Shown here in pieces: positions 1-11,720 of a stretch of 28,263 nucleotides of DNA. The notes below the pieces were generated by a model, which saw nothing but the letters and a program-made list of their open reading frames with translations, ran no database searches and was not told where the DNA came from. Source of the stretch: Tolypocladium sp. Sup5 PDA-1 (taxonomy: Eukaryota > Ascomycota > Sordariomycetes > Hypocreales > Ophiocordycipitaceae); contig JPHH03000122.1 in the NCBI GenBank assembly GCA_000750105.3, positions 1 through 28,263 on the forward strand. Reading direction: 5' to 3'. Both the position numbers and the translations under genes were made by a program. Each line of letters begins with the position of its first letter. Within the stretch, counting starts at the first letter, position 1.

Positions 1-284
1 CCCCCCCCCCCCCCCCCCCCTGCAGCTATGTTTTATCCAGCTTACAGGCCGAAGGAAGACGGCTGCAGCCCGATCGGCGAACAGTATGCCAGCTTACAAT
101 TGCCGAATAAGGCATGTCAGGGTATCCCGGATGTACCTAGCTAACAATACTACCTCTTTAAATCGATTCACCTCGATATCCATTAAGTCTCTCGTGTTTC
201 CAATGCTTTTTCGAAGTCATCTTTTCATGTGGTTCATTTTCCAGTCCACCCGTGTTACATGGTACTATCTCAGACATCATCATC
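1..284 (+). promoter_or_regulatory. Region upstream of the polyketide synthase, starting with a 20-base C run
   Basis: This is the sequence in front of the first PKS start codon. It opens with 20 consecutive C residues (1-20), which may be a real homopolymer or a contig-edge artefact. TCGGCG (74-79) and GCCGAAT (102-108) form an imperfect inverted pair that resembles the half-sites of the symmetric element in the P450/acyltransferase promoter (11453-11499). No convincing TATA box is visible. Promoter function is inferred from position only. Confidence 0.4.
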
Positions 285-3200
285 ATGACGATAAACATGA
301 CCAACGGCTCCAACGGGGCATCGTCGTTTGACAAAAGCAGGCATCATGGTCATGAGGAGAGGACCATGTCCCACCCCCAGTCTGCGTCGCCCATCGCCGT
401 CATGGGCATGGCCTGCAGATTCCCCGGCGGCGTCACGAGTCCGGAGGGGCTCTGGGACCTCTGTGCCAGCGGTCGAGACGCCTGGTCCCCCATACCCGAG
501 TCGCGGTTCGACGTGAAATCATACTACGACCCGAATCCTGCGAAGAGTGGTAGAGTAGGTTTATATGAGAGTCGGTTAAAGATCTCGGAACGGACCAAGG
601 GATTGCTAAGAAACTCGCCTTTTCTTTGCAGAATCATGCCACCGGGGGTTATTTCTTACACGAAGACGTGGCTCTGTTCGATGCCGCATTCTTTCGATTC
701 ACGTCCGAAGTAGCCAGTGTAAGCTCTTTTGATCCTTTCCCTTCCCTCCCTCCTCCTTTTTGCCAAAATTTCATCCCATCTCTATTTCTCCAGCTGACGG
801 CGATGGGATGGGCAGGCAGCGGATCCTCAGCTTCGGCTGCTATTGGAGGTGACGTACGAAGCAACAGAGGACGGTAAAGTAGCCTTTTGCTTGCCCCTTA
901 TGAGCAAAACCCAAGTAACCCCTATCTAATCTTTTATTTTCTTCGAAAACAACAGCCGGTCTACCCATAGAAAAGCTCGCGGGGCCGGGCCCCAACACGT
1001 CGGTGTTCGTTGGTTGCTACACCAAGGATTACCACGACGTTCTGACGCGCGATCCCGAGACGATGCCGCCGTCCACGCTCACCGGAAACTACACGGCCAT
1101 GTTCTCCAACAGGGTCTCCCACTTCTACGATTTCCAGGGAGCCAGCATGTCCATCGACACCGGTTGCTCGGCCGCCCTCGCCGCCTTGCACCAGGCATGC
1201 CAGACCATCCGGTCGGGAGAGTCCCACGTTTCCATCGTCGGAGCTTCGAATGCGATCTTGAATCCAGACATCTACATCGCCATGTCCACTCTTGGGTACG
1301 TAACTTACCTTGGTCTAAACAGCTTCAATCTCTTTCTTGTACTTAGCGCTTCCTGTGTGGGGACTAACCCTGGGCTTTTGTTATTTTTAGCATGGTGGGC
1401 GCAGATGGACGTTGTTACGCGTGGGATTCGCGGGCGCAGGGCTACGGCCGTGGAGAAGGGGTGGCCGTGCTTGTGCTAAAGTCCCTCGATGCGGCCGTGC
1501 GAGACGGCGACCGGGTGCATGCCGTGATACGGGAGACGGGACTGAACCAGGACGGTAGAACAACCAGCATCACCTCTCCCTCCATGGACGCGCAGATCCG
1601 GCTGATACGACATTGCTACCAACGAGCGGGTCTCGATCTTTCAGACACGGGGTACGTGGAGGCGCACATGACCGGGACGCAGGCGGGGGATGTTACCGAG
1701 GCCGAATCACTTGCCCGGACGTTCGGTGCAAGCCGCACACAAGACGACCCCGTCTGGGTCGGCTCGGTCAAGACCAATGTCGGGCATACCGGGGGCGTCA
1801 GCGGATTGGCTGGCATTATCAAGACTGCGATGGCCATGAAGTACCGAGCCATTCCGCCGAATCAGAACTACGTCGTGGGGAACGACAAGATTCCCCTTGA
1901 CGACTGGCACTTGCGAGTGCCGACCAATGTGGTGCCCTGGCCACGCAACAAACCCTTGCGCGCGTCCATCAACAACTTTGGCTACGGAGGGACAAACGCA
2001 CACGTCATCCTCGAAGGTGCGCCTGAAACGCGGCTCGCAAATGGCAACGGTCGCAGGACAACGACAGCAGACGACGGTGATGTGTCTCGACTGTATGTGC
2101 TCAGCGCCCAGGACGCCGACACGACCCGAGCCATGGCCGGAAACCTGGCTGCTTACATCCGGAAGAGCAAAGAGGGCGAGATGGATCCGCAGCCTGCCGA
2201 CATCGCCTTCACGCTCAGTCACCGGCGATCGCGCCTCTCCTATATCACTACAGTGCGTGCTAGCAACTTGGCCGAGTTGGCCGACAATCTGGACAAGACG
2301 GCGGCTCTCAAGGTAGGACACGCGCCCGCAAATAAGCGGGCGCCGCGACTCGGCTTTGTGTTCAACGGTCAAGGCGCGCAATGGCATGCCATGGGCCGCG
2401 AATTGCTGTACGCATACCCCGTATTCGCAGAGGCGATCGACGAGGCCGACCGAGTCCTGCGGGAGATGTACGGCGCCGACTGGTCGTTGCGCGAGGAACT
2501 GACGCGCGATGCCAAGTCCAGTCGCGTCTCGGAGATTCACCTGGGCCAGCCCATCACCGTGGCGCTGCAGGTGTGCCTCGTGGTGTTGCTCCGCTCATGG
2601 GGCATCCGTCCATCGGCCGTCACGAGCCATTCCAGCGGCGAAATCGCGGCCGCATATGCCGCTGGGGCGCTCTCGTTCGAGCAGGCGCTCGGCGTGACAT
2701 ACTGGCGTGGCGAGCTCGCGCGCACTCTGCTGGACCCGAAAGCCTCGGGCGTCGTTGGTGGCATGGCTGCGGCCGGCGTGGGACCCGACGAGGCGGAAAG
2801 ATACGTAAGGGAAACGACTTCTGACGGCCGCGTCGTGGTGGCGTGTGTCAACAGTCCCGAGAGCGTCACTCTTTCGGGTGACATAGATGATCTGGACGAG
2901 GTTGTGAGGCGTCTCGAGGCCGACGGCAAATTCGCTCGCAAGCTCAGGGTCGCGCTGGCATATCACTCACCCCATATGCGGCGCATGGAGTCTGCCTACC
3001 TGGAGAAGCTGCGGGACATCGTACCATCGAGCCCGACTTGGCCCGGTGACGTTAGGTACACGTCCCCTGTCACGGGGGGCGTCGTCACGTCCGCCCAATC
3101 GCTGTCAGCAGAGCACTATGTGCGGAACCTAACGAGCCCGGTTCTCTTTAGCCAGGCATTTGAGGCCATGTGCTTCGGTGAGACCGACGCAAGCTCCGCC

Positions 3201-6200
3201 CAAGTAGACGCCATTGTTGAAATAGGACCGCATGGCGCTCTGGCGGGTCCCATGAGACAGATCTTGCGAGGCCGCAAGATGGCTTACATGTCCTGTCTTC
3301 AGCGAAATGCGAATGCCGTGGAGACCATGCAAGACGTGGCCGGAGAACTCGTCCGTCTCGGATATGCCGTATCTTTATCGGCCATCAACAAATACCCAGA
3401 GGCAAACGGCGAGGAGGCCGTGACCACCTCGAACATCATGAAATTTGTGCCCGGCCTGCCGACTTATCCGTGGAATCACTCGAGTCGCTACTGGATCGAA
3501 TCGCGGGTCAACAAGGACATCCGCCACAAGAGATTTCCACCCCACGAGCTCCTTGGTATGCCTGTTTCGGGCGCAACGACACCGGCATGGCGAAACTTTA
3601 TACGTCTCGTCGACCTTCCTTGGATCGGCGACCATCGTGTCGATGGCATGGTTGTGCTTCCTGGCGCGGCCTACGTATCCATGGCCATCGAGGCCGTTCG
3701 TCTCGTCACGGATCCGTCTGAAGACAAGATTCGCGGCTATCGTGTCAAAAACGTCGAGTTTCTAAGCGCCTTAGTGGTTCCCGAGTCGGAAAAGTCGGTC
3801 GGAGGTGTCGAGATGTACTTCCGTCTGGGACCGTCACGACGCGAGGGGGACAAGGCTGATGGCTGGTACGAATATGAGGTGCGCTCTCTGGGGGCCAATG
3901 ACATGTGGGTGGAAAACTGTCGTGGTCTCGTCTCGGCCGTGGTGGAGCAGCAAGATATCGAGGACGCCGTCGCACCGAACGTCGACTCCTTCCTCAAGAC
4001 ACAGCAATCTAAGGTACTACGAGTGGCCGGTTCGGCACTTCGGGCAGATGTCGCTAGTATGGGAGTTCAATATGGACCGGCCTTCCAAGGCATCGCAGAC
4101 GTGGTGGCGTCGAAAACCCTCAAAAGAGCGGCAGCCGACTTGGACATCCTCGAGCTGGAGTCTCCGTCAGCGTCGCCATACTTCGCCTCCTACGTTATCC
4201 ACCCCACGACGCTGGACTGCATCATCCAAGCTACTTACGCAAACTTGCCCCCAGACACGGGCAAGACGTCCATGGTGCTTCCTAGGTCGCTCCAGGATGC
4301 TTTTGTGCCCCGATCGCTAAACAGAGGGGGGAGGGAGCGCCTGGCGGTTTTCAGTGAGTTGCGGAGTGCGCAACGCAGAGGCTTCACCTCGGACGTATCC
4401 GTCGCGAACTCGCAACAACAAGGTGATAGCCGCCGTGAGACCCCTCTCGTGATCAATCAGCTGTTTTGCCAGGCCATTCCCCGTGATGAGGCTGAAAGTG
4501 GCCTGGAAAGAATTCCGCTCTATGAAAGCCGTTGGGTACCGATAGTGAGCCGCCGTGGCATCCCCTCGTCTATCAAAGAATACATGCGCACTACACTAGC
4601 AGGCGAAGAGCTGGACTACGAGAAAAAGGTGGTCCGCGCATCCTATCACCTCATTGCCGATGCTGCGGCTGAGCTGGAGGGGCAGCCATCGGGCAGTTGG
4701 ACAGCACACGGGCACGCCTCATTTGCGTGGATGCAGAGCGTGCTGGCCCGTGGTAAGAGCGGGCAACTGATGCCTGGAAGCAAAGCCTGGGGGCGAGCAA
4801 GCAAGGGACTCAAGCAAAAGTTGTTCGACGAGCTCCGGTCCACGGGTGGGACGCACGGGGGTCTCCTTGTTCGCATTGGTCAGAAACTGGCACAGATTGT
4901 GCGAGGAGAGGTAACGCCTGCCGCCCTCTTAGGGGAGGACAACGATGATCTCATGAGGCAATACAACAGCGGACTACCCAGCAAACTCGCAGCTACAAGC
5001 AACTTGCCAGGATAGCGAATGTCCTTGCTCTTCAGCAACCGGGAGCGGCTGTTCTCGAGGTTGGTGCGGGCAACGGGGCAGCGGCCGGAGCCCTGTTGGA
5101 AGCATTCGGACAGGGAGGTAATGGTGGGCTGCTCATCGACCGATACATATTCTCGGACGCCTCATCAGTGCATTTCGAGGCAGCCAAGCAGAAGTTGGCC
5201 AGGTGGACCAAGGTGCTCGAGTTCCGGGAACTCGATCTCGAAAAAGAGGGCCCGACGGAGACGTCGCACGACGTAGCAGCCGAACGGAGTATAGACCTGG
5301 TGGTTGCATCCATGAACCTACACGCAGTCAACAATCCGAAGACGGCATTGGAAAACATGCGGAAACTGCTGAAGCCCGGCGGCAAGCTTCTACTTGTTGT
5401 GAAGACGCACGTCAGTCTCGACGCGCAGCTCATCTGTAGCACGCTCCCGGGTTGGGAACAGCAGGGTGAGCAGCCGGAATTCGTCATGGGGCTAGAAGCG
5501 TGGGATGAGGCTCTTCGCGCCAATGGATTCACGGGCGTCGAATTCGACATTGCTGATTGCGAGCAGCCGCAATTCCAGAGATGGACCGTTATGTCAACAA
5601 GCGTCGCGCCTGAACAAGAAGCGTCCGCCGTGAACCCTAGCAGCCCATCCAACCCCAGTCTTGTGACTATCGTTCATGCGGAATCCACGCTTTCACCGTC
5701 GCAGCAGAAATGGCTCTCACAGCTAAGCGAGGCCATTTATATGACAACGGGCATCCGGGTCACCCTGGAGAGCCTCGAGGAGGTACAACCAGGCGAAAGC
5801 CAAGTACACATACTAGCTGCAGATGTAGCCAAGAATGGTTGTGTGCTGGATGATATGGACGAGTCCATGTTCCATAAGCTCCGTCGAGTGCTTCTGGAGA
5901 GTCGGGGAGTTTTGTGGTTGTCCAACGGCGCCGGTCCAGACGCCTCCGCCACACCCGCCTCTTCTCAGGTGCAGGGCCTGCTGCGAACTCTCCGCCATGA
6001 AAACGTGGACAGATCCTACGTCTTGCTGGACTTGCCCACAACCTGGGCGGAAGAAGCGGACGTGGTCATAAAGCATGTTGTCGGGGTGTTGCAGCAGACA
6101 TTGCTAAACAAGGAGTTTGGCCACGCCGACGCCGACTGGGAGTATGCGATTCAGGACTCGGTCGTCCATGTGCCACGGATCTTCCCGGCGATGGGCAGTA

Positions 6201-8584
6201 AAGAGGAGTCCAAGACCAAGACCTTCCAGCCCTTTCAGGATCCCCATCGGCCACTGGTGTGGGAGGAGGCATTGGATTCAGGTGAAGGTGGCTTCGTCGA
6301 ACAGTGGTGTGGTGCTACCAATGAGCTCGCTGACGGTGTCGTTGAGATCGAGACGCGGGCTTTCAGCCTGGATCCTCGCATCCATCATCACCGCACTGCG
6401 ACAGAGGCCGACGACGAAGAAGCCACGGCTGTACACGAGGTAGCGGGCATAGTCACCCGACTTGGGCACAACACGGACGCCAGTGGGTTCCAGCTCGGCG
6501 ACAAGGTCTGCGGTGTGACTAAGGGGCCATACGCAAGCATAGCACAAGCGAGTTGGACCAGCGTCGCGAAAATTCCTGATGGCCTATCCTTCGAGGAGGC
6601 CGTCTGTGCCCCGCTGGCGTATTCTGGGGCTTATTACGCCCTTGTGCACGTGGCAAGATTGAGAAGGGGCGACAAGGTCCTGATCGTGCAAGCCGATGGT
6701 GGAGCTGATGGCACGGCGGGTCTGGCCGTTGCAAATCACGTAGGCGCTGACGTGTGGTTTGCTACCACCGACTTGACGGAGGCCGAGACACACCGTCTCA
6801 TGGACACATACCACCTTGCTCCAAGTCAAATTCTTAAAAGCCGTTACGCGAGGGAATTAGGTGATGCCATCAAGGGGCAGACTGGCGGCCAGGGCGTAGA
6901 TGTGGTTCTCACCGGCCCGACGTCTTTGCTGTCCGCACCTCTGCTGCAGTCTGCTCTAAATAGCATCGCGAATTTTGGTCGCTTTGTCGAAATCGGTGGC
7001 TGGAACAAGAGCCTAGACGTCACCCAGCTTGCCGCAAGATGCGCTACGTATGCGCGAGTGGATATGATACAGCTGAGCGACCACAATGGTCTGCTTATGA
7101 AGGAGTCATTGGATGCGGGCCTAGGCATCATCTTTCACAACGCCGTGTCTTCCTCGTCGGGGTCTTCCTCACCTCTTACCCCCGTGACAAGGTTCTCGCC
7201 CTCGCAGATGAGTCAAGCTGTGCGGCATTTGGAACAGCAACGGCAGCGACGCAAGGCGGGCAAGGTGGTCATTGCGGCCCAGGACGACAGTCCGGTCCAG
7301 GTTATGTCTCCTGTGCGCCGCCCACTTCGTCTCGATGATAAGAGAGCCACTTACCTGATCGTTGGCGGGGTGGACGGTATTGGCGGGGCCATTGCATCTT
7401 GGATGGTGTCCAAAGGCGCCCGGAGTGTGGTCCTCATTTCCCGCAACGCAGAGACACACCCTCAGGCGGAGGGACTCGTCGAAGATGCCGCGCTACGAGG
7501 TTGTCGCCTCCAAGTCCTCAACTGTGATGTATCGAGTGAGGAGAGTCTTGTCCGACTTCTCCGTCAAGTCTCGGCCACATCGCCTCCGGTCCGTGGCGTT
7601 ATTCACGCTGCCAACGTTCTAGCGGTACGTAGAAATAGGAAACAACGCGTGTTCGAATGCTGAAACACTTTCACTAACTTAAAAAAACAGGATACCGTGT
7701 TCGATCGCATGTCCTTCGCGCAATGGCGAAAAACCGTGGGGCCCAAGGTCGCCGGCACGAGGAATCTGCACAAGCACCTACCTCAAGATCTGTCCTTTTT
7801 CGTGCTTCTGTCGTCAGTCATCGGTGTGATGGGGCACGTCTCCCAGGCCAACTACGCCGCTGCCAACGCGTTCGAGGACGCCTTGGCCAGCCACCGCGTG
7901 GCTCTCGGCCTCCCTGCCGTCAGTCTGGCTCTGCCGGCCGTTTTAGGCGTTGGAATGGTGGCGTCAGACGAAGATGCTCGGCATCGTGTCGAAGCACTTG
8001 GCACCGAGTCGATACATGTCGACGCTGTATTTCGCCTTATCGAAGACGCCATCCAGCACGACACGCGCCTCCAGCATAGCCAGCGATCCAGTCGGTTGGA
8101 TCAGTCACCTGGTGAAGCCCGGAGGATCGTTGGCCTGCTGCCGTGGAGCAGTCTGACGCCTGAGGCTGGCATTCGTCGCGATTGGCGTTTCGGCACGTTG
8201 CGCCTCGTTCAAACGGCATCATCCTCCCAATCGACACAGACTTCCGAGGCCACCTCACTCGACCCCACCGCGATTCTCGTCCGCGCACTCGGTCACAGCA
8301 GCATCGATCGAGGCGAGAAATCAATGCAAGAAGTGAAGGGCACGGCACAGGTAGCAGAAGCACTGGCCGCGCGGCTGGCGGCGATTTTCAACGTCGATGT
8401 CGCGAGCGTGGACCCAGAACAGGGCGTTTCTGTTCTCGGCGTCGATTCTCTCGTTGCCGTCGAATTGCGCAATTGGCTTGCTTTGGCAGGTCAGGCGAAG
8501 CTGTCTATTTTCGAGGTCCTACAGAGCGCCTCGCTCAATCAGGTTGCTGAGTTGATCATCAGGCGAAGTGCTCTGGTGAAGTAA
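285..8584 (+). CDS. Highly reducing polyketide synthase (KS-AT-DH-MT-ER-KR-ACP), with a reading-frame break
   Basis: Iterative type I PKS that should assemble a reduced, C-methylated polyketide. Exons: 285-554, 632-718, 816-873, 956-1295, 1391 to about 4980, about 4982-7624, 7691-8584. Residues counted from the ATG at 285: KS Cys209 in DTGCSAAL, His344 in EAHMTGT, His384 in NVGHTGG; AT from about 575 with GQGAQW and Ser666 in SHSSGE; DH His1000 in HRVDGMVVLP and Asp1194 in HPTTLD; MT with LEVGAGNG near 1450; ER about 1870-2190; KR with IVGGVDGIGG near 2218 and Tyr2361 in QANYAAANAF; ACP Ser2559 in GVDSL. There is no thioesterase. ATGs at 297 and 366 are alternative starts. The frame is interrupted before the MT: the upstream frame stops at 5013-5015 and the MT frame is already open. 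A 71-bp intron (4911-4981) or a one-base deletion can explain this; the intron version gives about 2,603 residues. Domain calls are firm; gene integrity is not. Confidence 0.93.
4911..4990 (+). other. Frame break inside the polyketide synthase, before the methyltransferase domain
   Basis: Reading in the KS-AT-DH frame continues through RGEVTPAALL, a match to the conserved stretch ahead of the MT, then hits TAG at 5013-5015. The MT reading (YKQLARI, LEVGAGNG) lies in another frame. GTAACG at 4911 and CCCAG ending at 4981 would form a 71-bp intron that restores frame exactly, but it removes the conserved RGE-follow-on stretch. A one-base deletion between about 4970 and 4990 keeps it. The first reading suits an intact enzyme, the second a mutant allele or sequencing error. 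I lean slightly to the deletion. Confidence 0.6.
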
Positions 8585-9064
8585 CCGCTAGAGGCTCAGC
8601 GTGCCACTGCTGAAGATGCGGCCAGCCAGCCAGCTGTCTGCCAAGTGACAGACTCTGTGCAACAATAGATCAATACATTTTCCAGGGTAGGAGCGATCCA
8701 ACAAGGCGAGGATGAGGTTTCACTGCGGAGTAGACTATGGAAGTCTGGGACTTATTTCATCGATAACACTGTATTGCAGCGATGGGTGTCTCATGATGCA
8801 TTCATGTACCTTGGGCTCTTGTGGCTACCTATTCTCTTATTTCGTAAGAACTCGATCAGAGTTGCAACCCTCATTTCAGCGAGATGACAGGAATTCTGTT
8901 GATCTTTGCAAACGAACCGCGATCAAAGGTATGCATCCATGATCGGGCGACAGAAACTCCCAAAGCTTTCAGTGACACACATTTGCAACTCCGAGTCTGT
9001 TTTTTCTCCATGATATATGTCTATTCCACCACGTAACAATACTCCGGACAAAACAGCTACACAC
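8585..9064. other. Convergent intergenic region between PKS and P450
   Basis: This 480-bp stretch lies between the stop codons of the PKS (+) and P450 (-) and presumably holds both 3' ends. I see no gene, RNA, repeat or clear terminator element in it; short open frames here have no recognisable protein content. Confidence 0.6.
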
Positions 9065-10834
9065 CTATATAGCAGAGGCCTGCTTCCTGCGCACCCGCAG
9101 CTTCGCCTTAGGGTTCGTCACAATCTCTATATACCACGGCGAGGCGTCGGGCCCGGAGTCTACTCTCTCGAACTCGTAGTGTTCCAGTATATGCGCGAGC
9201 AAGATTTTCACCTTGTTCCCCGCGAAGAACCTCCCGGGACACGCGTGCGTCCCAATGCCGAATCCGAGGCTTTCCATCGTGGTCGTCACAAACTGTGAAG
9301 AATGCTCCTTGCCGGCCTCCTCGCGCAGCTTGAGGAATCGGTCGGGCTGCCATTCTTCGGGGTTGGGGTAGTACTTGGGATCCCACATGCGGGACATGTT
9401 GACACCGACTTGGGCGCCTCTGGGTATGAGCGTCCCGTCTGGTAGGGTTACGTCTTCATGGGCGTAGCGATGGGTAAGGACTTGGCCTGGTGAGTGTTTG
9501 TTTGGCTAGACGACAGTTTTGGGGAAGCGGGGAGAGAAACTCACGGACACCAAGTGGTTTCAATCGCTGTGTCTCCTTCATCACACTGTCTGCGAGCTTC
9601 ATCTGGTACAAGGAGGTCTTGGACATCTTGCCGTCCTGGTCGCGAACCTCTCGTATCTCCTTGAGAAGCGGTTCGATGACTTCCGGGTGCCGGCAGAGCT
9701 GAAGGACAATGCTTGAGGTTAGATCGGATGTTGTATGCACGGATGCCATGCTAAGTGACAGCTGGGCGTGAGCTCCGTGGTACTTCTCGTTTCGGCTCAT
9801 GGCGATTTGGTGCATCCAGGTCATGGCATCATTCGGCATGTCTGCCAGTCCCTTTTTGGCCCGTTCCGTGGTTTCGATGCGTTTGGCGATGATGGGCTCA
9901 ATCATCTCCTCGGCTCGCTTCACCTGCTGCCTGATTTTGCGGCAATCCTTCAGGAACCATTGGACGTAGGGGCGAGACCACTCGGGCCAGCTACGTATCA
10001 CCCTCACGGCATGGAACACGCTGTTCGTGTATGCCTGGATGTTGTCCAGCCATTCCTCGTCGCGGCAGAGCTCAGGGCCGAGGAAGATTCGCGTCGAGAC
10101 TTGAGTGACGATGTCACGGAGACTGGCCAGCAGCTCGACTTCGTGCCATTCTACCCGGCTATTTAGCCAGGAACACAAAAACGAGTCAAAAGGGAGTAAG
10201 TAATTTACCAGTGCTTGTCCCCCATCGCATGTCAAATGCGACTTCCGTCTCCTCCGCCAATTCCTGAGTGAATTTGCCTGTTGAGTCGGAATCGTAAGCA
10301 TCATGACGCTGGTGAAACAGAGCAATGGGCAGCAAGGCTGAAACATACCAAGATTGGTGCTCAGCTTGGTGCGAATCATGGTGGTAAGAGCATCAGTAGC
10401 ACGTAGGCCTTCAAAGCCGGGCAGAGTAGATGCCATGGACTTTTTGACCACCACGTCGGCGCTGAAACGAGGATCGGACTTGACGTGCTCTGCCATGTCG
10501 GGAGGCAACACAATCCGTGTCCCGAACGATCCAATGATCTGAAAGGGGCCATTATACTATTGAGTCGATGAGTGACTGATCTTGTTTCAATTCATGAGAG
10601 AGACCCTGCATTTCCCACCTTGTAATATCCTTTCTGAATCCATGCCTTCATGTCTCGGGCGATGCGTTTCACGGCGGGCTTATCAGACCATTCGCCTTTG
10701 AGTTTGTTGATGACCGGAAAACCAGAGGTATACCACCTCAGTCTCAGCGTGGAAATGACAGCACCCAGAAGATACGGGAGGAGTAGGATGGGTACAGCTG
10801 CAGAAAGCAGCAGCCCGGCGTTCTCGACCAACAT
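9065..10834 (-). CDS. Cytochrome P450 monooxygenase (fungal, ent-kaurene-oxidase-like group)
   Basis: Membrane-anchored heme monooxygenase expected to hydroxylate or epoxidise the polyketide. Five exons on the minus strand: 10834-10619, 10538-10349, 10277-10209, 10150-9545, 9486-9065, giving 500 residues, a normal length. The start at 10834 places a hydrophobic anchor (LLLSAAVPILLLPYLLGAV) at the N terminus. The I-helix has ASVHTTSD (about 294-301), the K-helix ExxR is E351-R354, and the heme loop is FGIGTHACPGRFFA with ligand Cys443. The ASVHTTSD and HACPGRFFA motifs are typical of the fungal group that includes gibberellin-pathway and many cluster P450s. Introns are 80, 71, 58 and 58 bp. 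For the fourth I chose the GTGAGT donor over GTGTCC five bases upstream; both keep frame. It converges on the PKS and diverges from the acyltransferase, supporting one cluster. The substrate cannot be read from sequence. Confidence 0.93.
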
Positions 10835-11720
10835 GATTGTCCAATGGATCGAGCTTGACACTCTGGCAAAAGTGAGTCGACAATATCTTCTCTGGTCGAT
10901 GACAATCACTCGATCTATTCTGGACAAGTAATGAACTGTGTCTCAATATAAAAGACCTGACCTCTTCCCATCAGTGTCCAGAATCTTTTAATGTGTTGAA
11001 TGCTCACCACCACCAATCACAGTTGCCTGGCGCTATACCGATGGGGCATAGAATCATTATACAAGGTGGGTGAGATGCTCGCTGTCATGCCAAGTGGACC
11101 TCGAGTGAAGCCCTGCCGAATAATTGTTTGAAACTCAATTCATCGGAGCATCGACATGGAAGGCACAGACGAGGATCAGGCCATCAGCTGCTAAATTCGA
11201 ATGAGGTTAGTCTTTAGGCATGGGTGACAGTAGCTTTTCGCCGACGAGACAGAAGCAAACCCTAGGTACAGTCAGCCGCCGAGAATCCGTGAGATCCTGA
11301 TCCTACAAGACTGCAGAACGGGTGCGCATCAATCTAGACGCACACGACCTGGATTCCTTGAGAAAACGACTGAATTCACGTAGGACACGAATGTTCGGCA
11401 TCAACCAAGCCCGACAATGTTTCGTGGGAACGCGTCGGTTGAGCTCATAACAATTCGGCGTTGACATCGGCGTTCGCAACGCCGAACCAGACGCCGAATG
11501 CATATTTAGAGTCCACAAGCGTCTTGGAATCTACAAGCTGGGATATGCCGAGTGGCTTTCCACCCAGAAGGATCCATTGCGCCAAGTCTAGCACAAACTC
11601 ATTGCATCATGGCAGGGGAATCGAGATATCAGGAGTCCCTCCATGTGAGAACCACAGACGCAGTCAGGATATTCTCACCTGGCTGCTCTACTCGTAGCAG
11701 CTTGACAAGCGTGGTAGGAA
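10835..11720. promoter_or_regulatory. Divergent promoter of the P450 and acyltransferase genes
   Basis: An 886-bp gene-free region separates the start codons of the P450 (-) and acyltransferase (+). Its main feature is the symmetric element at 11453-11499. Other related half-sites are CGCCGA at 11239-11244 and TCGG near 11435. TATTTAG near 11503-11509, just after the element, could serve as a weak TATA box for the acyltransferase. ATG-bearing short frames here look non-coding. Confidence 0.6.
11453..11499. promoter_or_regulatory. Symmetric array of four TCGGCG half-sites, candidate regulator binding site
   Basis: Outer arms ATTCGGCGT (11453-11461) and ACGCCGAAT (11491-11499) are perfect reverse complements. 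Inner arms TCGGCGTT (11467-11474) and AACGCCGA (11478-11485) are also perfect, around the 3-base centre CGC. Both spacers between outer and inner arms are exactly 5 bases, so the whole 47 bp is a dyad of layout 9-5-8-3-8-5-9. CGG half-sites are what Zn2Cys6 dimers usually contact, and adjacent same-strand sites start 12 bp apart, about one helical turn. The palindromes are seen directly; the binding role is inferred. Confidence 0.6.

Noticed and set aside
1..20. Telomere
   Set aside because: A pure C run is not the TTAGGG/CCCTAA repeat of filamentous fungi.
719..815. PKS exon starting at the CAG ending at 793
   Set aside because: That choice reads through without the DPQLRLLLE motif; CTGAC at 794-798 is better seen as the branch site, with the acceptor at 813-815.
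1707..2540. Long minus-strand open frame inside the PKS
   Set aside because: It is antisense to the KS/AT coding sequence and reads no protein motif; GC-rich coding DNA commonly leaves such shadows open.
5096..7663. Separate gene starting at the methyltransferase domain
   Set aside because: The protein begins mid-domain and continues a canonical HR-PKS domain order with a proper intron into the KR and ACP, so it is part of the same gene.
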